This document shows, one piece after another, positions 45,205 through 51,347 of a DNA stretch of 64,000 nucleotides (position 1 is its first letter; every line of letters starts with the position of its first letter). Under the pieces are notes generated by a model. That model searched no databases and had not been told where the DNA came from. It worked only from the letters and a program-made list of their open reading frames with translations. Source of the DNA: CBDBKE01 sp965218055 (GTDB taxonomy: Bacteria; Acidobacteriota; Terriglobia; JAJPHL01; JAPKYU01); contig CBDCKA010000001.1 of NCBI GenBank assembly GCA_965218055.1, forward strand, positions 434,001 to 498,000, in the 5' to 3' direction. The position numbers and the translations under genes are program-made.

Positions 45205-45869
45205 AGAAACTGGTTGGCTGCCTGCGGTTGCGGGGGTTGATCCGCGTACCCAACGGAGGGCTGCGCATCGGGGGTCATCCCGCTTCGCTGGAACAGGGCG
45301 GTTCGGCTGACTTCACCATCATCCGCAACCCCATTAACGGCGAGCCCTACATTCCCGGCTCTTCTCTCAAAGGCCGGCTGCGCGCCATGCTGGAAAAGGT
45401 GGAGGGCAAGGGCCGCAACGGCGACCCCTGCAATTGCGGCCAAAAGCAGTGCCTGGTGTGCGTGATCTTCGGCGCCCACCGGCGGCCTCAGGCCGAATCT
45501 TCTCCCACCCGCATCCTGGTTCGGGACGCGCCGCTGACGCCAGACTCCAGCAGCAGGCTGCGCGAGCTGGAGGCCGGCGGTCGCTCGCTTGTCGAGGAGA
45601 AGGCGGAGAACCTGGTGGATCGCGACCGGGGCACCACCGAACATCCCCGCTGGCAGGAGCGCGTCTGGGACGCGGAGTTCCAGATGGAAATCCTGATTCA
45701 CGTCTACGACGGCGACGAGCCGGTCAAGATGCTGGAGTTTGTCCGCAAAGGGTTGGGGCTGATTCAAGAGATTGGAGCGCTGGGCGCCGGCGCCAGCCGG
45801 GGCTCCGGGCAGGTGCGCTTTGACGACATCAGCGTGGACCCAATGACGCTGGAAAGCGTGACGGTATGA
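45201..45869 (+). CDS. csm3: Csm3 (Cas7 backbone RAMP)
   Basis: The 222-aa protein has the Cas7/Csm3 pattern: GGLRIGGHPASLEQGGSADF, IRNPINGEPYIPGSSLKGRL, a four-Cys cluster (CNCGQKQCLVC) in the thumb, CVIFG, and GLGLIQEIGALGAGASRGSG at the end. Asp37 (SADFTIIRNP) matches the Asp that cleaves target RNA in Csm3, so RNA cutting every six nucleotides may be preserved. The start overlaps csm2. After it there is a REP-like hairpin and then the kinase gene, not csm4. Confidence 0.92.
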   Translation: MKKLVGCLRLRGLIRVPNGGLRIGGHPASLEQGGSADFTIIRNPINGEPYIPGSSLKGRLRAMLEKVEGKGRNGDPCNCGQKQCLVCVIFGAHRRPQAESSPTRILVRDAPLTPDSSSRLRELEAGGRSLVEEKAENLVDRDRGTTEHPRWQERVWDAEFQMEILIHVYDGDEPVKMLEFVRKGLGLIQEIGALGAGASRGSGQVRFDDISVDPMTLESVTV

Positions 45870-45920
45870 ACTAATGAGGCCTGCATAAGTACAGTACGTG
45901 TTTTCCGACAGACCGGCCTA

Positions 45921-46003
45921 TTGTCATTCCGAGCTCCAGCGAGGAACCTGCTGTTCTTCCCTTTGGCCACAAGCAGATCCCTCGCTGCGGCTCGGGATGA
46001 CAA
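45921..46003. repeat. Inverted repeat, REP-like, at the csm3/kinase junction
   Basis: TTGTCATTCCGAGCTCCAGC, with GAGGAACCTG following it, pairs with the downstream AGATCCCTCGCTGCGGCTCGGGATGACAA to form a long imperfect stem. Similar palindromes (TGTCATTCCGAG / CTCGGGATGACA) are frequent in Acidobacteriota. Here it separates the csm operon from the kinase. It may act as a terminator for csm3 or may have been brought in with the kinase. Confidence 0.75.
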
Positions 46004-46026
46004 ACTCAGGTGTCCGGATCGTCGCG

Positions 46027-46055
46027 TTGACTTGGCTGAGGGCGCGGCGTAGCGT
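46027..46055 (+). promoter_or_regulatory. Sigma-70-like promoter of the kinase gene
   Basis: TTGACT (46027-46032), a 17-bp spacer and TAGCGT (46050-46055) form a good -35/-10 pair. The surrounding sequence CGTTGACTTGGCTG-GGGCGC-GCGTAGC is almost identical to the promoter at 61802-61830 upstream of the GGDEF gene. The -10 is 23 bp before the ATG at 46078. Confidence 0.6.
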
Positions 46056-46077
46056 GGCCGCACTGGGGGTTCCTCCC

Positions 46078-46149
46078 ATGACTGGCCAGACCCTGGGCCA
46101 CTACCGTATCCTGGAGAAGGTAGGTGGAGGAACGGGTGTGGCGGGATGA
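46078..46149 (+). pseudogene. Kinase N-terminal remnant, now a leader ORF
   Basis: The 23-codon frame MTGQTLGHYRILEKVGGGTG-VAG is the typical opening of acidobacterial Ser/Thr kinases (GxGxMGxVY glycine loop), but stops at TGA 46147-46149. The stop overlaps the ATG of the real kinase at 46146, so a short peptide read here would couple translation. It is probably the start of a lost kinase copy, or the original start of this one. Confidence 0.6.
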
Positions 46150-48644
46150 CGCCGGAACGTTGGCAGAAGGTCGAGCAGATCTACCACGCCGCGCTGGAAC
46201 GGCAAGGGGACCAGCGGGCCACATTCCTAAACGAAGCCTGTGGTGGGGACGAGTCTCTGCGGCGGGAAGTCGAGTCGCTGCTGGCGCAGGAGGGGGCAAC
46301 GGGGAGCTTCCTGAAAGTCCCGGCGCTGGAGGTGGCAGCCCGAGGAATGGCCAACGAGCAAGCCGGGTCAGAGGCAGATGGGGGAGGCATGGTCGGCAAG
46401 ACCATCTCTCGCTACCAGGTCTTGGCGAAGCTCGGCGCCGGCGGGATGGGTGAGGTCTATCGGGCCCACGATGAACGCCTCCAGCGCGATGTGGCCCTGA
46501 AGGTCCTGCCTGCCCACATCCTGGCCGATGAGACGGCTCGCAAGCGCTTCCGCAAAGAAGCCCTAGCGCTTTCCAAGCTGAACCATCCCAACATCGCCAC
46601 CGTGTACGACTTCGACACCCAAGACGGGGTGGACTTTCTGGTGATGGAGTATGTGGCTGGGGCCACGCTGACGAAACGGATAACCGACGGCGCCTTACCG
46701 GAGAAGGAAGTGGCGCAACTGGGAATCCAGATCGCCGCGGCACTGGAGGAGGCCCAGGAGCAGGGCGTGGTGCATCGGGATCTGAAGCCGGGCAACGTCA
46801 TGGTGACCCCGAAGGGCCAGGTCAAGGTCCTGGACTTCGGGCTGGCGAAACTGGTGCGACCAGTAGCCGACACGGCTGCGACCATGAGCATGACGGAGAC
46901 ACCCGCCGCGGCGGGGACGCTGCCGTATATGCCGCCGGAGCAGTTGCAGGGCAAGGTGGTCGATGCGCGCGCGGATCTGTACGCGCTGGGGGCGGTGCTC
47001 TACGAGATGGGTACGGGCCAGCGGGCCTTCCCGGAGCGGGAGTCGCATCGGCTGATCACTGCCATCTTGCACGAGACCCCGCAGACTCCCCGCGCGCTCA
47101 ATCGCGAGGTTTCGGCGGGGCTGGAGAGCATCATCTTCAAGGCCTTGGAGAAGGACCCGGAGCGCCGCTACCAGTCGGCCCGAGAGCTGCGGGTGGACCT
47201 GGAGCGGCTGAGTGGGCCGGAGCCGTTCCTGGTGGCTCCGCGCCGGCGTGAATCGATCGCGGTGCTGCCGCTCGCGAACCTTTCCGGCGATCCCGAGCAA
47301 GACTACTTCGCTGACGGGATGACCGAGGCGCTGATCATGGAGCTGGGCAAGATCGGGGCGCTACGAGTGATTTCGCGGCGGTCCGTGATGCGCTACCGGG
47401 GATCCGACAAGCCGCTTCCGGAGATTGCGCGGGAGCTGGATGTGGAGACGGTGGTGGAAGGTTCGGCCCTGCGCTCCGGCGACCGGGTGCGGATCACGGC
47501 GCAGTTGATCCACGCGGCGACCGACAGCCAGCTTTGGGCCGAACGCTACGAGCGCAACCTGCGGGACATCCTGGTCTTGCAGGGTGAGGTCACGACGGCG
47601 ATTGCGCGGGAGATCAACGTCAAGCTGACCCCGCAGGAGCAGAGCCGCTTGGCGAGTGCCCGCACGGTCAACCCTGAGGCCCACGAGGCCTATCTCAAAG
47701 GCCGCTTTCACTGGTACAGAATGACGCCAGAGGACAGCGAGACCGCGACGAAGTACTTCCAGCTCGCGCTCGAAAAAGATCCGGGGTACGCGCTGGCCCA
47801 TCTCGGTATCGCCTACCTCTGGTCCGGCCGTGCGGCCGTCAACGCCGAGCCACCGCGTGAGGTAAGGGCGAAATGGAAGGCGGCCGTGCTGAAGGCGATT
47901 GAGCTCGATGACACGCTCGGAGAAGCTCATGCCCAATTGGCGGGCGTCAGATTTTACGCGGAATGGGACTGGGCTGGCGCGGAGACAGAGTACCGACGCG
48001 CGATCGAGCTCAACCCCAACTTAGCGGAGGCGCACTTGTGGTACGGGCTTTTCTTGAACTCGATGAGACGTTGGGGCGAAGCGAACGCGCAGACCGAGCG
48101 AGCGTTGGAATTGGACCCGCACGAGGCCTTCTATCAGTTCATTTTTGGTGCTCAACTGTTGCACCAGCGCCGGTATGACGAAGCGATCGCACAGCTCCGC
48201 AAGAGCCTCAGACAAGGCCAACAGGGCGCGCATCGGAGTCTTTGGACCGCCTTCCACGTAAAGCAGATGTATGAGGAGGCGCTGGTAGAAGCGAAGGCAT
48301 TCTTGCCTGTGGATGCGGCGGGCGTTCCTGAAGCCGTGGAAGCCCTGGAGCGCGGCTACGCGGAGGGTGGCTACCCGGGCGCGATGCGCCGTGCGGCGGA
48401 AAAGCTGGCGGAGCGTTCCAATCTAATCTATGTCAACGCCAGCGTCATTGCTGAACTGTATGCTTGCGCCGGGGAAAAAGAGCAAGCCTTGCGATGGCTG
48501 GAGAAAGCCTACGAGAACCGCAACTTCGACATGCTTTATCTCAGTGATAATCCTGCTTGGGACAGCCTGTGCGACGACCCGTGCTTCCAGGACCTGCTGC
48601 GCCGCATGAACTTCCCCGATGAAGCCGCCCTTGCCGCCAACTAG
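46146..48644 (+). CDS. Ser/Thr protein kinase with TolB/FlgO-like domain and TPR repeats
   Basis: The 832-aa protein has a helical N-terminal segment (1-80, TPERWQKVEQIYHAALE) and then a Hanks-type kinase domain with all motifs: glycine loop GAGGMGEVY (~98-105), Lys119 in VALKV, HRDLKPGNV (catalytic Asp212), DFG (230-232) and GTLPYMPPEQ. It is followed by a TolB-like/adenylate-cyclase-associated domain (IAVLPLANLSGDPEQDYFAD) and ~6 TPR units to the end. No membrane helix is seen, so it is cytoplasmic. Kinases of this kind are frequent in Acidobacteriota. This one sits between csm3 and csm4, in the same direction; whether it works with the Csm complex or was inserted is open. Confidence 0.93.
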   Translation: MTPERWQKVEQIYHAALERQGDQRATFLNEACGGDESLRREVESLLAQEGATGSFLKVPALEVAARGMANEQAGSEADGGGMVGKTISRYQVLAKLGAGGMGEVYRAHDERLQRDVALKVLPAHILADETARKRFRKEALALSKLNHPNIATVYDFDTQDGVDFLVMEYVAGATLTKRITDGALPEKEVAQLGIQIAAALEEAQEQGVVHRDLKPGNVMVTPKGQVKVLDFGLAKLVRPVADTAATMSMTETPAAAGTLPYMPPEQLQGKVVDARADLYALGAVLYEMGTGQRAFPERESHRLITAILHETPQTPRALNREVSAGLESIIFKALEKDPERRYQSARELRVDLERLSGPEPFLVAPRRRESIAVLPLANLSGDPEQDYFADGMTEALIMELGKIGALRVISRRSVMRYRGSDKPLPEIARELDVETVVEGSALRSGDRVRITAQLIHAATDSQLWAERYERNLRDILVLQGEVTTAIAREINVKLTPQEQSRLASARTVNPEAHEAYLKGRFHWYRMTPEDSETATKYFQLALEKDPGYALAHLGIAYLWSGRAAVNAEPPREVRAKWKAAVLKAIELDDTLGEAHAQLAGVRFYAEWDWAGAETEYRRAIELNPNLAEAHLWYGLFLNSMRRWGEANAQTERALELDPHEAFYQFIFGAQLLHQRRYDEAIAQLRKSLRQGQQGAHRSLWTAFHVKQMYEEALVEAKAFLPVDAAGVPEAVEALERGYAEGGYPGAMRRAAEKLAERSNLIYVNASVIAELYACAGEKEQALRWLEKAYENRNFDMLYLSDNPAWDSLCDDPCFQDLLRRMNFPDEAALAAN

Positions 48645-48701
48645 CAAATCTGGGCGGTCCCGGTGCCCGTTTGGGCAAGCGGGAATGGGTGCCCGACTCC
48701 T

Positions 48702-49610
48702 ATGAAGTCTGCACGCTTCTGCCTTCGGCCGCTGGCCCCCTGGGCGACGCCCTGGCAGGCCGACACGCTGTTTGGCGCGCTGTGTTGGGAATTGGCCCAC
48801 AGCGCCGGGGAAGAGGCCCTCAGCCGCTTGCTGGAACGGTTCCGCCGGGGGCCCCCGCCCTTCTTGCTCTCCGACGCCGCTCCTGGCGACCTGTTGCCGC
48901 GGCCCCTGTGCGCGGTTCCTGAAGGCGACGCAAGCACTGTTGCGAACGAATGGCAGTCGGCGCGCTGGCTCACTCGCGAGCAGTTCGTGGCCGTCCGCCA
49001 GGGTCAACGCTATCCACCAGAGCTGCCTCGGCAGCGATGGTGGATCACCCTGCGCCCCACGCACGCCTCAGTTCCGCGGGACGGCGCTGCCCCCGTCCCG
49101 TTCGCAACCGAAGAGTACACCTGGCTCCCCGAGGTCCCGCAGGAGGAACGCTTCCTGTCACTCTACGTCCGTGCCGAGGAGGAGTGGCTGGAGCGGCTGG
49201 GTGCGCTATTGCGCGCGCTGGGGCGCTCCGGGTTCGGAAAGCGCCGCACCGTCGGTCGCGGCGCTTTCGAGCTGTTAGGACCGGCCGAAACCTGCGAGTG
49301 GCTGGAACCACTCCCGTTCGAAAACGCATTCGTCAGCCTGAGCCACTTTGTGCCGGACGAAAGCGATCCGGCCGACGGCTGGTGGGAGACGTTGGTGAAG
49401 TATCCCCGGCTGGGCGCCGAGCGCGGAGCCACCGCGATGCCTTTCAAGGGCCGGCTGGTGATGCTGCGCCCCGGCTCCTGCTTTCGCTCTCCCGGTCGGC
49501 CCCGCCGCTGGTACGGCCGCGTCCTGGCCGGCCTATCGCCCGCTTTCCCTGACGCGCTGCATTATGGGCTGGCCTATTCGATCGGCATCCGCTGGGACCC
49601 GCCACGCTAG
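48702..49610 (+). CDS. csm4: Csm4 (Cas5-group RAMP)
   Basis: From ATG 48702 the product has 302 aa. Csm4 features are the opening RFCLRPLAPWATPWQADTLF, GALCWELAHSAGEEALSRLL, the PPFLLSDAAPGDLLPRPL motif and the Gly-rich GFGKRRTVGRGAFEL loop. It binds the 5' handle of crRNA and contacts Cas10. It follows the kinase by 57 bp. No csm5, which would cap the other end of the complex, comes after it; the next feature is a tRNA. Its ribosome-binding site is weak, so it may rely on read-through from the kinase. Confidence 0.88.
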   Translation: MKSARFCLRPLAPWATPWQADTLFGALCWELAHSAGEEALSRLLERFRRGPPPFLLSDAAPGDLLPRPLCAVPEGDASTVANEWQSARWLTREQFVAVRQGQRYPPELPRQRWWITLRPTHASVPRDGAAPVPFATEEYTWLPEVPQEERFLSLYVRAEEEWLERLGALLRALGRSGFGKRRTVGRGAFELLGPAETCEWLEPLPFENAFVSLSHFVPDESDPADGWWETLVKYPRLGAERGATAMPFKGRLVMLRPGSCFRSPGRPRRWYGRVLAGLSPAFPDALHYGLAYSIGIRWDPPR

Positions 49611-49686
49611 TCCATTCAAATCCCAGAGCCTCGAACCGACACGCGGTGGACAGCCGCTGCAGCACGCTGCTATCATGAGCGGAAAT

Positions 49687-49761
49687 GCCGATGTAGCTCA
49701 ATGGTAGAGCACCTGATTCGTAATCAGGGGGTTGGGGGTTCAAGTCCCCCCGTCGGCTCCA
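49687..49761 (+). tRNA. tRNA-Thr (anticodon CGT)
   Basis: The 75-nt sequence folds as a standard cloverleaf: acceptor GCCGATG/CGTCGGC, D arm GCTCAATGGTAGAGC, anticodon stem-loop CCTGA-TTCGTAA-TCAGG and T arm GGGGGTTCAAGTCCCCC. The anticodon CGT is at 49719-49721 and reads ACG. CCA is encoded (49759-49761). tRNA 3' ends are common integration sites; this one closes the Csm region, but no second copy of its 3' end was found in the window. Confidence 0.97.
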
Positions 49762-50062
49762 TTCTTTCAATCAGTTGTGTGGAAATAAGGCTTCGCTCTG
49801 TCGTTAAAGGTAACAGTTAGGTAACAAAAGGGGAAGCGAGCCGCCCCCTCCCTACTGGCTCGCCAACTTCCTCGAAGATATTTCCGCCGTCCGCAAGGGC
49901 CGCGTCGGGGGGCGCACGAGCGTCCCGCACGCCTCGATTTCTACCGCGCGCGGCTGGTGGGCGGTATTTACGAAGCTCTTTGAAGAATAAGCGCTTGCCC
50001 GACTCCCATGCCAAAGCCGTCCTGTATGACAGGACGACAACCCTCCCGTTTCTGTGGCACCG
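49762..50062. other. Interval after tRNA-Thr with a short open frame of unknown origin
   Basis: The + strand is open for 56 codons to a TAA at ~49988 and encodes PPPPYWLANFLEDISAVRKG, later ARGWWAVFTKLFEE, without a start codon. The tail looks natural, but no family is recognised; it may be the end of a lost gene next to the tRNA. Nothing else is visible in this stretch, and no integrase was found. Confidence 0.35.
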
Positions 50063-50941
50063 CTATTTGAGTACGAATCGGGGTTTTTCGCTGTCCATTT
50101 CTTGGTCCCATGTTTTCACCAGTGCGCGCAATTCAGCAAACTTCTCAGGATGGCGCCAGCGCACGTCATTTCGTTCTGCAATATCCTGTTTGAGATTGAA
50201 CAGAAGTCCTGTGCCATTGTCTGAAATATATTTCCAATCTCCTTTTCGGACAGCTTTTTGCCTTCGGCCACCACGCTCCACTGACCGATTGTAGCGCCAA
50301 AAAAGAGTGCGTTCCCGAAGGGGTTCTTTGCCAGCCAGGATCGGGAGAAGATCAATTCCGTCCAGAACTCTGCCAGCAGGGGGTTTGGTGCCTGCCGCCG
50401 ACAGGATGGTTGCTGTAAAGTCCATAGTGATTGCCACCTGGTCTGATGTCTTTCCGGCAGGCAATCTGCCGGGCCAGGTGACCAAGCCGGGAACTCGAGT
50501 ACCACCCTCCCAAACAGTCCCTTTTCGATGGAACAATGGCTCATTCCGCGAGAGACGATCACCGCCATTATCACTTGTGAAGATCACCAAAGTGTTGTTG
50601 GTTAGGCCTTGACGATCAAGTGCTTTCCTTATTTGCCCGACGCTTTGATCAACTCTCTCGAACATGTGAGCATAATCCTCGCGATTGGCGTCGTACCATG
50701 TGGCCAAGGTCCGAATATCGTCTGGTGTGTCGGGGCGCTGCCATGGCCAGTGCATTGCTCCATACGCGACATACATGAAAAAAGGTTTGTCTCGATGCCG
50801 CTGAATGAACCGTACGGCCCGATCCGTCAGCAGGTCCGTCAAGTATCCTTCCTTCTCTACGATAAGTTGCCCTTCCCTGTCGCCCAGAACGTTACGCCGG
50901 GAGCCTTCTTGTGCCAAGCCACAGTTCCAACGACCCCCTTT
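50063..50941 (-). pseudogene. Sulfatase, 5'-truncated
   Basis: The C-terminal ~290 residues of an arylsulfatase are intact: YLTDLLTDRAVRFIQRHRDK, PFFMYVAYGAMHWPWQ, TLVIFTSDNGGD, GTRVPGLVTWPGRLP, DFTATILSAAG and the end GDWKYISDNG. The N-terminal part with the formylglycine CxPxR motif is missing; the frame upstream runs into the dispersed repeat at 50942. The enzyme would hydrolyse sulfate esters in the periplasm but cannot be active in this form. The complete relative is at 59981-61546. Confidence 0.8.
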
Positions 50942-51053
50942 GGATGGCATCGAGGCTCGTTTTGGCCGTTCCGCTGGCTTGTCTGGTCTGTTTCCCCCCG
51001 CCAACCAGGCCCGCCGCTAACACTTGTCTCCCTGGACGTCTTCTCTGCGCTGG
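50942..51053. repeat. Dispersed repeat, copy B
   Basis: This ~112-bp segment is the partner of 8571-8679 (about 75% identical by eye, same orientation). It lies exactly between the truncated sulfatase and the truncated amidohydrolase, so it probably marks an insertion or deletion event. No open frame or terminal repeats are clear. Confidence 0.6.
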
Positions 51054-51302
51054 ATTCGCTGCCGCATCTCTAATGGACTGGAGACTATGGTGAACTTGCC
51101 GCAGAAGACCGGGTGCGTGCCCCGGACCGACCAGCAGCCGGCCGAACGGCCGGAGGTGATCGTGGGTGTCGATAATCAGTACGGAATCCAGAAACGTCTT
51201 GATTCGCTGGTAGGCTGCAGTGTCGCGGGTCGCCTGGCCCGTGGCTACAACAGGCAGCCATAGGATGCTGCAGACGATGGCAGTGAGTGTGAGTCCTTGC
51301 AT
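51054..51302 (-). pseudogene. Exported amidohydrolase, N-terminal fragment
   Basis: ATG 51302 opens a frame with a signal peptide (LTLTAIVCSILWLPVVATG), the helix TAAYQRIKTFLDSVLIIDT and the metal motif IDTHDHLRPF (HxH) of amidohydrolase-2-type enzymes. After ~60 residues the similarity fades and the frame runs into the dispersed repeat. The catalytic barrel is absent. It appears to be half of a gene broken by the same event that truncated the sulfatase. Confidence 0.65.
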
Positions 51303-51347
51303 GATTGTTTCCTTTCGGGCAACCGTTCACGTACCCCTGACTGCAAG

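Noticed and set aside
49687..49761. tRNA-Thr as an attachment site for an integrated island
   Set aside because: No integrase gene and no second copy of the tRNA end were found in the window; the idea needs sequence beyond it.
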